The notes: generated by a model not told the origin, from the sequence alone. A DNA stretch of 64,000 bases from JAXLYX01 sp046351215 (GCA_046351215.1 JAXLYX010000022.1:19831-83830), one strand, 5' to 3'. Numbered from the stretch's first letter, positions 24,439-34,122 are shown. Made by a program: numbers and translations.

Positions 24439-25565
24439 TTCTCGAAGCCGTAGTGTTCCATCACATCCCCGAGCCTGTCAGCGATGTACTCGCGGGTGAG
24501 GCCGAATTGCTCGAGCGAGTAGGCGTGGCCGCTCTTGAACTCGGATTGCCGCGAGAGCTCGGACCGGAACCGCGCCTCCACCTCGGGACGGAGCGGCAGG
24601 TCGAAGCGCGAGTACACGCGCCGGAGCTGCGCGATCGGATCGTCCATCAGATCCCGGTAGCGCATCGAGACGAACCGCTCGTCGCCGCTCGCCTCGGCCT
24701 CGCGCTCCCGGTCGTAGAAGAAGCGGTAGTAGTCGATGAGGAGGTCGGCGAATTCCGTCGTCGCCTGGCTCGGACCGTGATCGTGCGGGGCGACCACCGT
24801 CCAGGGCATCGTGAAGAGGCTGAGCGCCGAGGGGATGACCTCGTAGGGGTGACGCACGATGTGGACGAAGCGCGCGCGCGGAGCCGCCTCGAGCACGAGG
24901 CCGTAGCGGCTCGGGAGCAGGACGTTCTTGAGGAGGAGGGTCTTGTCGGGGTGGCGGAAACGGCGGGCCTTGAGGGCGCGCTCGTACGTCTCGACGAGCC
25001 GCCGCCTCTTCGCCTCCGGCAGCCGATCGACGTACCACTGATCCGGGAACTCCTTCGGATGCGGGATGAGGAGGAAGATCGCGGGCGTCGCCATGCTCAT
25101 CGCCCAGATCGCCTCGTCCTCTTCGTCCGCGCCGAGCCCGGTGTCGTGCACGCCCTCCCAGCCGCCGAAGCTCTCGTCGAGGGAGTGCTCGACGACCTCC
25201 GTGATCTTCGCGACCGGGGTGCGCGACGAACGCGCGCGCTCGGCGAGCTCGCTCGCGGCGACGGTCGGGAAGATCGTCTGGTAGAGCGTGAACGTCGCGA
25301 ACCGGGGGTCGAGCGACATCAAGCGGTGGAGGAAGGTCGTCCCCGAGCGGGGCGCCGCCACGATGTAGATCGGCTGGCCGACGTCGATGGCGTCGATCTC
25401 GGGATGCCGGAACGCATCCACCTTCTCGCCGACGAAATTCGCCAGGTGGATCGCGCCGTAGAGCGGGAGCAGCGCGTCGATGACGAGCGTCCGCGCAGGG
25501 TGCGTCTTCCGGGGATCGTGGACGGCGGCGAGGATTCGGCGGAGCGTGTCGGCGTCGAAGTACAT
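24435..25565 (-). CDS. PAPS-dependent sulfotransferase
   Basis: A 376-residue sulfotransferase. The 5-prime-phosphosulfate loop is PRSGTTFLH at residues 72-80. The 3-prime-phosphate-binding region is RARFVHIVRHPYEVIPSALSLF, with the Arg and Ser expected of the family. WYVDRLPEAKRRRLVETYERAL and FVSMRYRDLMDDP match the usual later core. It transfers sulfate from PAPS to a hydroxyl or amine of an unknown acceptor. The ATG at 25565 lies 2 nt from the stop of the 990-residue flippase-like fusion gene, and its stop overlaps the lipoprotein start. The acceptor may therefore be the lipid or glycan handled by the fusion protein. Confidence 0.92.
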   Translation of the reverse strand: MYFDADTLRRILAAVHDPRKTHPARTLVIDALLPLYGAIHLANFVGEKVDAFRHPEIDAIDVGQPIYIVAAPRSGTTFLHRLMSLDPRFATFTLYQTIFPTVAASELAERARSSRTPVAKITEVVEHSLDESFGGWEGVHDTGLGADEEDEAIWAMSMATPAIFLLIPHPKEFPDQWYVDRLPEAKRRRLVETYERALKARRFRHPDKTLLLKNVLLPSRYGLVLEAAPRARFVHIVRHPYEVIPSALSLFTMPWTVVAPHDHGPSQATTEFADLLIDYYRFFYDREREAEASGDERFVSMRYRDLMDDPIAQLRRVYSRFDLPLRPEVEARFRSELSRQSEFKSGHAYSLEQFGLTREYIADRLGDVMEHYGFEK

Positions 25566-25567
25566 CG

Positions 25568-28540
25568 TCAGTGCCCCGGATCGGCCGAATTGGAGCAGTC
25601 CTGCACGTAGCCGAGGGCCTTCATGCGCTCGCATTCGTCCCGACTCGTCGCGAGCTCGATCTGGCGACCGACGACGCGACCCTGCCGCGCCGTCTCGTCG
25701 GCGTGGAGGAGCCTCCGCGTGACGAGGGTCGCGACGTCGCGATCGTCGCTGGCGACGTTCACGAGCTCGCCCGGATCCTGATCCACCCGGAACATCTCGA
25801 CCTCTCCGAGGCCCCGCGGATTGCCGGCGTTCGCGGTGATGACCTTGACCTCGCTCGAGCCGCGACGCGCACGGAGCGAGCGCAGCACGTTGCCCTCGTG
25901 GCTCTCCTCGGCGAAGACGTCGGTCGCGCCGAGGAAGCCGACGTCGAGGAGATCGTTCCGCCCCTGGACGCCCTCCACGGGCGGGACGTCGTTCGCCCGC
26001 AGGAGCGAGGGCATGAGGTCGATGCTCTGGCTCCACTCCGTGACGACCTCGCCGCCGCGCGAGGCGAAGGGGAGCTTCACGAGCAGCGGGACGCGGACCT
26101 GCTCGTCGTAGAGCGTGGTCCCGTGCCAGAAGCCGCCGTGGTCCATGAATTCCTCGCCGTGGTCGGCGGTGACGACGATGGTGAGCTGGTCGTAGAGGCC
26201 GCGCCGCTTCAGCTCGGCGACGAGGCGTCCGAACTGCTCGTCCCAGTAGGTGATCTCCCCGTCGTAGAGGCGACGGAGGTGATCGGCTTCGTCGGGGCGC
26301 GGCTCCTGATGCGTCGCGCGGGCGTAGCCCGGACCTCGGTACGGATGCTCGAAGTACGGATCGTGCGGATCCATGTACGCGGCGAAGAGGAAGAAGGGCG
26401 CGTTCTCGGGGGCGCGGTCGAGCCAGCGGAGGACGTGGCGGTTCACCGTCTCCGCGTCCTGGTAGGCGCTCCCGGGGCGCGCGGGCTGGAAGCGCTCGAC
26501 CACGCGGCGGAGGGTCTGCGCGAGGAGCAGCTTCGCCTGCGCGTCGTTCGCGCCGAGCACGAAGTCCGGCTCGAGGTAGACGTACTCGTCGAAGCCCTGC
26601 TGGAAGTTGAAGAAGGGCGCGACGTTGAAGTTCGTCACGAAGCCGGTCGTGTAGTAGCCGGCCCCCGCGAACGCCTCCGGCATCGTCACGAGCTGGTCGG
26701 CGAGCGCGTCGGCCTTCGACATGACGGCGTGGCTCCCCGCGTAGCGGCCCGTGAGGATCGAGGCGAAGCTCGGGCGCGTCCACGAGGCGTTGGCGAAGTG
26801 CCGGTCGAACCGGACGGAATCGCGCGCGAACGCGTCGAGGTTCGGCGTCCGGCCGCGGCCGTAGCCGTAGACGGGGAGGTGATCGGCTCGGAGCGTGTCC
26901 ACCACGATGAAGAGGACGTTGCCGGCGCGACCCGAGGCGGCCGGGAGCTGCCGTTCCGAGGGACCGGCCGCGTGGACCGGATGCGTGCGGTGGAACGCGA
27001 CGAGGCCGGAGACGAGCGCGACGACGAAGAGCGGCGTCCCGACGACGTGGAGGAGCGCCTTGAACGGCCGACGCTCCGTGAGGAAGCGGAGCGTGGCGGC
27101 GAGGAGCATCGCGGCCGCGACGGCGATGAACGCGACGCAGGCGAGGACGATGAGCCCCTGCTTGCTCTTCCACACGAGCTCCTCGTGGAAGACGTCGCGA
27201 CGGATGCGGAAGGCCCCGAGCCCGAAGCCGACGGTGGCGACGAGCGTGCCGACGAACGCGCCGAAGGCCCGCGGCTCGTCGGTCTTCTGGCGGTGGATGA
27301 GCCGTCCGAGCCCGGCGAGCGAGAAGCCCATGCCCGAGCCGATCACCGCGAGCAGCGCGCCGTAGATCACGACTCCGTACCAGAGCACGCCGTAGTCCGG
27401 CGCGTCGCGGCCCGAGAGGAGCACGACCGCGCCCTCGGCGAGACCCACGATCGCGCCGGCGAGCAGCCCGGCGTTCAGACCCACGACGAAGCCGCGGCCC
27501 TTGCGCGGGAGCTCGACCTCGAGCTTCTCGATCTCGGCGAGGACCGCGTCCTCGCGGCCCTCGTCCTCGACCACGATGGCGGGTGCGTAGCTCGAGCGGC
27601 GCGCGAGCAGGAAGAGGCCGCCGAGGAGCGAGATGACCATCTCGGCGACGAAGCCGACGAAGGGCACGAGGAGCGCGATGCCCGCGGGCACGCCGACGAT
27701 CGAGTAGAGACGCGCGCCGGTCGCCTCGCGGACGCCGACGCCGTTCACGGTGATCGGCACCATCGTCGCGAGGATCTGGACCGACGTGACGAAGAAGACC
27801 TCGCCGACCCGCAGATCCAGGCCGAACGCGTGCGCGGCGCAGACGTAGACGAGGTTGTGGCAGACGTGGATGACGGTCGAGAGCGCGATCGCCTGGAAGA
27901 GCAGGAAGCCCTTGCCGTGGTACGCGGAGACGGCGTCGACCAGCGTCTGGAGCTTGGTCGGCACGCCGCCGAGGATCCGGCGGGAGAGCGACTGGAAGAG
28001 CAGCGGCCGGGCGAGGAGGGCCGTGACCACGGCGATGAGCCCGAGGAAGGCGGCGTCGATCACGAGCACGCCGGCGTCGCCGACGTAGCGGCGCCCGAAG
28101 ATGGTCGCGCCGATCACGATCACGCCGGCGAAGCCCATCTGTCCGGTCAGGAGCTCGATGCCGATCGTCGCGGCGGAGCGGGCGTTCTTCCCGGTGCGGC
28201 TCGCGATGTCGTAGAGCTTGTAGCCCTGCATGCCGAGGCCGGCCGGGGTCACGGCCCCGAAGAAGCGGCCGATCATCATCGTCCCGAAGAGGTGGCGGAA
28301 CGGCGCCTTGATGCCCTGACCGTCGAGCAGGCGCGTGAAGCGCAGCGTGCCGACGAAGACCTGGAAGAGCTGCACGCCGACGGCGAGGCCGAACCAACGG
28401 TAGTCCATCGTCCGCAGGTGGCCGAGGAGCTCGTCCGCGTCCTCCTTCTTCAGGACGGCGCGCAGGATGAGGGCCACGACCGCGACGGTCGCGACCAGCT
28501 TCACCAAGAGGAAGATGCGCCGTTTCGTGCTCTGTTCCAT
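25568..28540 (-). CDS. Fusion: flippase-like (LPG synthase TM/UPF0104) domain + alkaline-phosphatase-superfamily domain
   Basis: A 990-residue protein. Residues 1-320 are the polytopic UPF0104 (lysylphosphatidylglycerol-synthase membrane) domain: FFGAVTPAGLGMQGYKLYD and PITVNGVGVREATGARLYS are the signature segments. Residues 340-510 hold further membrane helices, and about 540-920 hold a sulfatase/phosphotransferase-like domain. Metal ligands are plausible at Asp548 (FIVVDTLRAD), Asp724/His726 (DPHDPY) and Asp793/His794 (TADHGEEF). The CxPSR motif of sulfatases is here TRPSFASILTG: Thr588 stands at the Cys position and Phe at the Arg position. It is therefore more likely a Thr-nucleophile phospho- or alkyl-transferase or hydrolase than an FGly sulfatase. 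It is the first gene of an operon with the sulfotransferase (2 nt) and a lipoprotein. Confidence 0.85.
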   Translation of the reverse strand: MEQSTKRRIFLLVKLVATVAVVALILRAVLKKEDADELLGHLRTMDYRWFGLAVGVQLFQVFVGTLRFTRLLDGQGIKAPFRHLFGTMMIGRFFGAVTPAGLGMQGYKLYDIASRTGKNARSAATIGIELLTGQMGFAGVIVIGATIFGRRYVGDAGVLVIDAAFLGLIAVVTALLARPLLFQSLSRRILGGVPTKLQTLVDAVSAYHGKGFLLFQAIALSTVIHVCHNLVYVCAAHAFGLDLRVGEVFFVTSVQILATMVPITVNGVGVREATGARLYSIVGVPAGIALLVPFVGFVAEMVISLLGGLFLLARRSSYAPAIVVEDEGREDAVLAEIEKLEVELPRKGRGFVVGLNAGLLAGAIVGLAEGAVVLLSGRDAPDYGVLWYGVVIYGALLAVIGSGMGFSLAGLGRLIHRQKTDEPRAFGAFVGTLVATVGFGLGAFRIRRDVFHEELVWKSKQGLIVLACVAFIAVAAAMLLAATLRFLTERRPFKALLHVVGTPLFVVALVSGLVAFHRTHPVHAAGPSERQLPAASGRAGNVLFIVVDTLRADHLPVYGYGRGRTPNLDAFARDSVRFDRHFANASWTRPSFASILTGRYAGSHAVMSKADALADQLVTMPEAFAGAGYYTTGFVTNFNVAPFFNFQQGFDEYVYLEPDFVLGANDAQAKLLLAQTLRRVVERFQPARPGSAYQDAETVNRHVLRWLDRAPENAPFFLFAAYMDPHDPYFEHPYRGPGYARATHQEPRPDEADHLRRLYDGEITYWDEQFGRLVAELKRRGLYDQLTIVVTADHGEEFMDHGGFWHGTTLYDEQVRVPLLVKLPFASRGGEVVTEWSQSIDLMPSLLRANDVPPVEGVQGRNDLLDVGFLGATDVFAEESHEGNVLRSLRARRGSSEVKVITANAGNPRGLGEVEMFRVDQDPGELVNVASDDRDVATLVTRRLLHADETARQGRVVGRQIELATSRDECERMKALGYVQDCSNSADPGH

Positions 28541-28715
28541 CGGGAGCTCCGGGGGGGAGGGCCTAGCCGGTAGCGTCTCGGGCCCTCCGGGTCAAATTCG
28601 CGGCCGGCACCCACCCACCCCGGCGCCTACACGGGAGGCCGTTCGGCGCTATACGCTAGGGATTCGTCCGAGCCTCCGACTCCGGGAGCCCGGGCGCCTT
28701 CAAGGAAGACTCCGC

Positions 28716-30428
28716 GTGGACAAGACCGCTGCACTTTCGGTCAGTTGGCAGGGCGACGTCGTCGAGGTCCCCCTCGCGGGCCACCTGCTCCTCGAGCGCC
28801 CCTACCTCAACAAGGGCACGGCGTTCAGCGACGAGGAGCGGACGGAGCTCCACCTGCACGGGCTGGTCTCGCCCGAGGTGCAGACGCTCGAGCAGCAGGT
28901 CTCCCGCGCCTACACGGCGTACCAGCGCAAGGCGAGCGACTTCGACCGCCACGTCTACCTCCGCCAGCTCCAGGAGGAGAACAGCGTCCTCTTCTACCGT
29001 CTCGTGATCGAGCACCTCGAGGAGATGATCCCGATCCTCTACACGCCGACGGTGGCGACGGCGGCGCAGCACTTCAGCGAGATCTTCCACCGGCCGCGCG
29101 GCCTCTTCATCGCGTACCCGAACCGCCACCGGATCGACGAGATCCTGCGCAACGCGGGCCTCCCGGACGTGTCGGCCGTGATCGTCACGGACGGGGAGCG
29201 CGTGCTCGGGCTCGGAGACCAGGGCGTCGGCGCCATGGCGCTCTCGATCGGCAAGGCCTCGCTCTACACCGCCTGCGCCGGCCTCCTCTCGGCGAGGGTC
29301 CTCCCGGTCGTCCTCGACGTGGGAACGGACAACAAGCAGCTGCTCGAGGACCCGCTCTACCTCGGCTGGCGCCATCCCCGCATCCGCGGCGAGGAGTACG
29401 AGGAGTTCGTCGAGGCCTTCGTCGAGGCGGTCCAGCGCCGCTACCCGAACGCCCTCCTCCAGTGGGAGAGCTTCTCGAAGCAGAACGCGGCGACGTTCCT
29501 CGACCGCTATCGCGATCGGCTCTGCAGCTTCAACGACGACATCCAGGGCACGGCCGCCGTCACCACCGGCGCGATCCTCGCGGCGGTGAAGGCCGGCGGC
29601 CTCCCGCTCCACGACCATCGCATCGTGATCCTCGGCGCGGGCTCGGCCGGATGCGGCATCGCCTACCAGCTCGTGCAGGCGATGATCCGCGACGGCTGCG
29701 ACGAGGAGGACGCCAAGCGTCACGTCTACGTCGTCGATCGCGAGGGCCTGCTCCACGACGGTCTCCCCGACCTCACGAAGGCGCAGTGTCGCGTCGCCCA
29801 GAAGACGGCGGCGGTCGAGGGCTTCGACCGCAACGGTGACGGGACCATCGACCTGCTCGAGGCGGTGCAGAAGGTGAAGGCCACGATCCTCGTCGGCGTG
29901 TCCGGCTCGCCCGGCGCGTTCACCGAGGAGGTCGTGCGTGCGGTGGCGAGCCATGCGCGCAGGCCGATCCTCTTCCCGCTCTCCTCGCCGGCGTCGCGGC
30001 TCGAGGGCCATCCGGCCGACCTCATCGCCTGGACGGACGGTCGAGGCATCGTCGCGACGGGGATCCCGTTCCGGCCGGTGCAGATGGACGATCACGCCTA
30101 CCCGATCGCGCACTGCAACAACGCCTACATCTTCCCGTCGATCGCCGTCGGCGTCATGGCGGTCGGCGCGAAGCGCGTGACGGATTCGATGTTCATGGCG
30201 GCGTCCGAGGCCCTCGCGAAGTGCTCGCCGCTCGCGCTCGACGAAGGCCACGAGCTGCTCCCGCCGATGAGCCAGATCCGCGAGGTGTCGCGCAAGATCG
30301 CGCGCGCCGTCGCGGCGGCCGCCCAGGTCGAGGGCGTGGCCCGCCACGCGGACGGCGAGAAGCTGGACGAGCTCCTCGCCGGCCTGATGTGGGAGCCCAA
30401 GTACTTCCCCGTTCGCGCGAAGCGCTGA
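28716..30428 (+). CDS. maeA: NAD(P)-dependent malic enzyme
   Basis: A 570-residue malic enzyme of the long eukaryotic/E. coli MaeA type, which decarboxylates malate to pyruvate. The N-domain contains GTAFSDEERTELHLHGL and IPILYTPTVATAAQHFSEIF with the catalytic Tyr. VLGLGDQGVGAMALSIGK, SKQNAATFLDRYR and SFNDDIQGTAAVTTGA hold the metal and catalytic Lys/Asp residues. IVILGAGSAGCGIAYQL is the nucleotide fold. The GTG at 28716 follows AAGGAAG with good spacing. Residues 371-382 (DRNGDGTIDLLE) match a perfect EF-hand calcium loop in a surface segment. The kinase gene follows after one base. Confidence 0.95.
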   Translation: MDKTAALSVSWQGDVVEVPLAGHLLLERPYLNKGTAFSDEERTELHLHGLVSPEVQTLEQQVSRAYTAYQRKASDFDRHVYLRQLQEENSVLFYRLVIEHLEEMIPILYTPTVATAAQHFSEIFHRPRGLFIAYPNRHRIDEILRNAGLPDVSAVIVTDGERVLGLGDQGVGAMALSIGKASLYTACAGLLSARVLPVVLDVGTDNKQLLEDPLYLGWRHPRIRGEEYEEFVEAFVEAVQRRYPNALLQWESFSKQNAATFLDRYRDRLCSFNDDIQGTAAVTTGAILAAVKAGGLPLHDHRIVILGAGSAGCGIAYQLVQAMIRDGCDEEDAKRHVYVVDREGLLHDGLPDLTKAQCRVAQKTAAVEGFDRNGDGTIDLLEAVQKVKATILVGVSGSPGAFTEEVVRAVASHARRPILFPLSSPASRLEGHPADLIAWTDGRGIVATGIPFRPVQMDDHAYPIAHCNNAYIFPSIAVGVMAVGAKRVTDSMFMAASEALAKCSPLALDEGHELLPPMSQIREVSRKIARAVAAAAQVEGVARHADGEKLDELLAGLMWEPKYFPVRAKR

Positions 30429-30429
30429 C

Positions 30430-33400
30430 GTGCGTTCGGCCCCCGCCGCCCTTCCGGAGCGCTTCGAGCTCGGACGCTTCCTCGGCCGGGGTGGGGCGGG
30501 CGTGGTGTACGAGGTCTTCGATCGCACCCGCGGCGAGTGGGTGGCGCTGAAAGCGGTGCAGGTCGCCGATCCCGACGCGATCTACCGGCTGAAGCGCGAG
30601 TTCCGCTCGCTCTGCCAGCTCGAGCATCCGAACCTCGTGCGTCTCCTCGACCTCTTCGTCGACGGCGAGACCTGCTTCTTCACGATGGAGCTCGCCGAGG
30701 GTCAGGACTTCCTGACCTTCTGTTCCCGGATCGACGAGGGCACCGATCTCGAGGACGCGGGGGGACACGACGAGGCGCCCCCGTACGACGAGGCGCGGCT
30801 CCGCGAGGCGCTCCGAGGGCTCGCCACGGGCGTGGCCGCGCTGCACTCGCACGGCCTGCTCCATCGCGATCTCAAGCCCTCGAACGTCCGGGTCACGGCC
30901 GACGGGCGGGTCGTGCTCCTCGACTTCGGTCTCGCGACCGACGCCCACGCCGCCGCGCTCCAGACGCACGGCGTGGCCGGCACCGTCGGCTACATGTCGC
31001 CCGAGCAGGCGCGCGGCGAGCTCGAGCTCACGTTCGCCTCCGATTGGTATTCGGTCGGAGCGATGCTCTACGAGGCCCTCACGGGTCATCTGCCCTTCGA
31101 GGGCACGGCCGTGCAGATCCTCGCGAAGAAGGATCTCGAGGACGCGCCGCTCGCGACGCGCTGGGTGCCGGGCGCGCCTCCCGATCTCGTCGAGCTCGCT
31201 CACCGTCTCCTCGCCCGGAACCCGAACGATCGCCCGAAGCCGACGGCGATCCTCTCGGAGCTCGGCGCGAAGGTCGTGGCGACGCATTCCACCACGCTCG
31301 ACCGCGCGGGGGCGCGCGCGCTGCTCGGCCGTGATCGCGAGCTCGCCGTGATGCTCCACGCGTACGACGCGATCCGTCACGGTCATCCCCGGGTGCTCCT
31401 GCTCCGGGGGCGCTCGGGCATCGGGAAGTCCGCGCTCGTCGCCGCCTTCGCGCGTCTCGTGCAGCAGCGCGATCGCGCGGTCGTCCTCGCGGGCCGCTGC
31501 TACGAGTGGGAGACCGTTCCCTTCAAGGGCCTCGACGGAGTCGTCGACGCCCTGAGCCGGCACCTCGGCACGATCGACCCGAAGATCCTGGCGACCCTCC
31601 TGCCGCCGAACCTCTCGGACCTCGGGACCGTCTTCCCCGTGCTCCGGCGTCACAAGCCGATCGCGGCGGCCCACGCTCGGCGCAGCCTCGTCGATCGCCC
31701 GCCGTCGACCGTGCGCGCCTCCGCGTTCGCCGCGGTCCGCGAGCTGCTCGCGCGCATCGCGCTCCGCTCGCCCCTCGTCGTCGTCGTGGACGACGTCCAG
31801 TGGGCGGACGCGGACACCGCGCACGCCCTCCGCGAGATCGTCGGGGATGCCACCGCGCCTCCGATGCTCCTCGTCCTCGCGTCGCGTCCGAAGGCCACGG
31901 GCAACAACCCGGTCGTCGACGCGCTCTTCTCCGACCCCGAGAAGGCGACGGCGAGCGAGGCGACGCCGCGGGAGAGCGCGACCGCGATCCTGGAGCTCGG
32001 CCCCCTCTCGGAGGAGGCCACGCTCGATCTCGTGCGCCGCGAGCTCGGCGAGGCTGCCAGCGAAGAGCTCGCGCGCCTCATCGTGCGCGAGTCCGGAGGC
32101 AACCCGTTCGAGGCCGGCGAGTTCATAAGGTGGGCCCGCGAGGGCGCCACCTTCGTCGCCGACGGGGAGAGCCTGACGATCGACGATCTGGTGCTGCGCC
32201 GTGCCGCGCGTCTGTCGGCCGAGGCGCGCGCGCTGCTCGACGTCGTCGCCGTCGCGGGCGAGCCCACGCCGGCGGCGATGGCCCTGCGCGCGGCCGGTGG
32301 CTCCGAGGACGAGCGTTACCCCCTCGACGAGCTCCGCGCGGGTCAGTGGGTGCGGAGCGTGCGGGGCACGGCGGGTACCCTCGTCGACACGGCCCACGAT
32401 CGCGTGCGCGAGTCGATCTCCGACGGCCTCTCGGTCGAGCATCGCAAGACCCTCCATCGCGCGCTCGCGCTCGCGCTCGAGACGTCGGAGACGCCCCCGC
32501 ACGATCGCCTGGCGCGCCACTTCGCCGCCGCGGGCGATCTCCCGACCGCGAGGCACCACGCCATCCTCGCCGCGCGTGCGGCGACGGAGACGCTGGCGTT
32601 CCTCCGTGCGTCCGAGCTCTACGAGCTCGCCGTCCAGTGCTCCACCGAGAGCGACACGGACGAGCTCCTTCCCCCGTGGGCGGACGCGCTCGCACGCGCC
32701 GGTCGCTACGGCCACGCGGCCGAGGTCTACCTCCGCGCCGCTCGCCGTGCGCCGAAGGAAGCGGCCCGTGGCCTGCAGCGCCACGCCGCCGAGAGCAGCC
32801 TCTTCGCCGGCAAGATCGATCTCGGCCTCGATCTCTTCGAGCGCCTCGCGGGCGACCTCGGCTTCGAGATCCCGCGCACGCGCCGCAGCGCGATGATCGA
32901 GATCGCGTCGGTGCGCGCCCGTCTCTTCTTCCGCGGCTGCGACTTCGAGCTCAAGCCCACGGCCATGCTCTCGCCCTCGGACGTCGATCGGCTGAAGACG
33001 CTCGCGGCCGTCGCTTCGCAGTACGCCGCGATCGAGCCCGTGCTCGGCATGGGGCTCACGGGGCGCTACCTGCTCGCCGCGCTGGACGCGGGGAGCGCCG
33101 AGGACCTCGCGGTCGCCCTCGCGATGGAGATCACGCTCCGCGGCGTGCAGGAGGACGAGGGCGCCTGCAAGAAGATGCTCCACTGCCTCGACCGCGTCGC
33201 CGACCGCGACCCGTCGCCTCGCGTCGCGGCCTGGCACGCGCTCGGATGGGCGAGCTACCTGACGATGACGGGAAGGTCGCGACAGGCCGAGGCCCGCATC
33301 GAGGAATCCCTCCAGCGCTTCGCCGACGTTCCCGTCGTCCTGCACTGGGAGGCCTCGTTCCTCCGCTACGTCGAGAGCATGGCCTGCTGCGGGACGATGC

Positions 33401-34122
33401 GCGTGGACCACTTCGCGCGCGTCGCCCGCGAGATCGAGGAGCGTCGGGCGGCGGGAGAGAGGGCCTCCGAGGTCCGTCTGACCGCCTTCTTGATCCCCTA
33501 CTTCCACCTCCAATGCGGCCGGTCGGATCTCGCGGTCGCCGCGGCGGCCGATTCCGAGTGGAGCGCGGTGACGAGCCGTCAGACGGGCATCCGCCGGTAC
33601 TGCCGCTTCGTCGCGGCCTGGGCCGCGCTCTGCGAGGGGCGCGTCGACGTCGAGTGGAAGGAGGCGCTCGCGCATTGGGACCTCCTCGTCGAGTCGGACA
33701 TGGTCCGCAGCACGATGGCGCGCGGCGAGGCGCTCCGGATCCTCGCGTCCTGTGCGCACGTCGCCGGTCGCCCCGACCTCGCGCGGGACGCGGCACGGCG
33801 CTTCGGCCGCGCGCGCACGCCGATGCAGCGCTGTTTCTCGAGCTGGATCCACGCGATCGCGGCGTATTCCGCGGACGACTCCGACGGAGCGGCGCGGCAG
33901 CTCGCCGTCATGGCGCACGAGGCCGGCGAGCTCGGCTACGAGGCGCTCGAGGCGATCGCCCTCTTCGGCCTCGCGCGCCTGCGGACCGGGGTCGAGGCGG
34001 ACGCCGCGCGCGAGCAGCTCGACGCGATCGTCCGTGGACGCGGCGTCATCGACGTGGACCTCTACCTCTGGTCCCACCTCCCGATCGGCGAGCGGCCCGA
34101 GCGGCGCGGAGCGCCCTGCTGA
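30430..34122 (+). CDS. PknK-like Ser/Thr kinase fused to an ATPase and TPR-like sensor region
   Basis: A 1230-residue regulatory protein. The kinase domain (about 10-275) has the Gly-rich loop GRGGAGVVYE, Lys41, the catalytic loop HRDLKPSN (His145, Asp147), DFG in LLDFGLA, and TVGYMSPEQARG. From about 300 comes an AAA-type ATPase: Walker A GRSGIGKS (327-334), Walker B VVVDDVQWAD (about 450), as in STAND/MalT-like proteins. The remaining 600 residues are helical, TPR-like repeats. PknK-type proteins combine nucleotide and ligand sensing with kinase output. The start is GTG at 30430, one base after the malic enzyme stop, so the two are probably co-transcribed and a functional link is possible. 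Confidence 0.92.
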   Translation: MRSAPAALPERFELGRFLGRGGAGVVYEVFDRTRGEWVALKAVQVADPDAIYRLKREFRSLCQLEHPNLVRLLDLFVDGETCFFTMELAEGQDFLTFCSRIDEGTDLEDAGGHDEAPPYDEARLREALRGLATGVAALHSHGLLHRDLKPSNVRVTADGRVVLLDFGLATDAHAAALQTHGVAGTVGYMSPEQARGELELTFASDWYSVGAMLYEALTGHLPFEGTAVQILAKKDLEDAPLATRWVPGAPPDLVELAHRLLARNPNDRPKPTAILSELGAKVVATHSTTLDRAGARALLGRDRELAVMLHAYDAIRHGHPRVLLLRGRSGIGKSALVAAFARLVQQRDRAVVLAGRCYEWETVPFKGLDGVVDALSRHLGTIDPKILATLLPPNLSDLGTVFPVLRRHKPIAAAHARRSLVDRPPSTVRASAFAAVRELLARIALRSPLVVVVDDVQWADADTAHALREIVGDATAPPMLLVLASRPKATGNNPVVDALFSDPEKATASEATPRESATAILELGPLSEEATLDLVRRELGEAASEELARLIVRESGGNPFEAGEFIRWAREGATFVADGESLTIDDLVLRRAARLSAEARALLDVVAVAGEPTPAAMALRAAGGSEDERYPLDELRAGQWVRSVRGTAGTLVDTAHDRVRESISDGLSVEHRKTLHRALALALETSETPPHDRLARHFAAAGDLPTARHHAILAARAATETLAFLRASELYELAVQCSTESDTDELLPPWADALARAGRYGHAAEVYLRAARRAPKEAARGLQRHAAESSLFAGKIDLGLDLFERLAGDLGFEIPRTRRSAMIEIASVRARLFFRGCDFELKPTAMLSPSDVDRLKTLAAVASQYAAIEPVLGMGLTGRYLLAALDAGSAEDLAVALAMEITLRGVQEDEGACKKMLHCLDRVADRDPSPRVAAWHALGWASYLTMTGRSRQAEARIEESLQRFADVPVVLHWEASFLRYVESMACCGTMRVDHFARVAREIEERRAAGERASEVRLTAFLIPYFHLQCGRSDLAVAAAADSEWSAVTSRQTGIRRYCRFVAAWAALCEGRVDVEWKEALAHWDLLVESDMVRSTMARGEALRILASCAHVAGRPDLARDAARRFGRARTPMQRCFSSWIHAIAAYSADDSDGAARQLAVMAHEAGELGYEALEAIALFGLARLRTGVEADAAREQLDAIVRGRGVIDVDLYLWSHLPIGERPERRGAPC

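Noticed and set aside
25568..27567. Classical FGly sulfatase for the C-terminal domain of the fusion protein
   Set aside because: The Cys/Ser that is converted to formylglycine is Thr588, and the Arg of CxPSR is Phe.
25571..28573. A 1000-residue open frame antisense to the flippase-like fusion gene
   Set aside because: Very rich in Glu, Arg, His and Asp with no hydrophobic core or motif. It mirrors the codon pattern of the real gene, as expected from high G/C at third positions.
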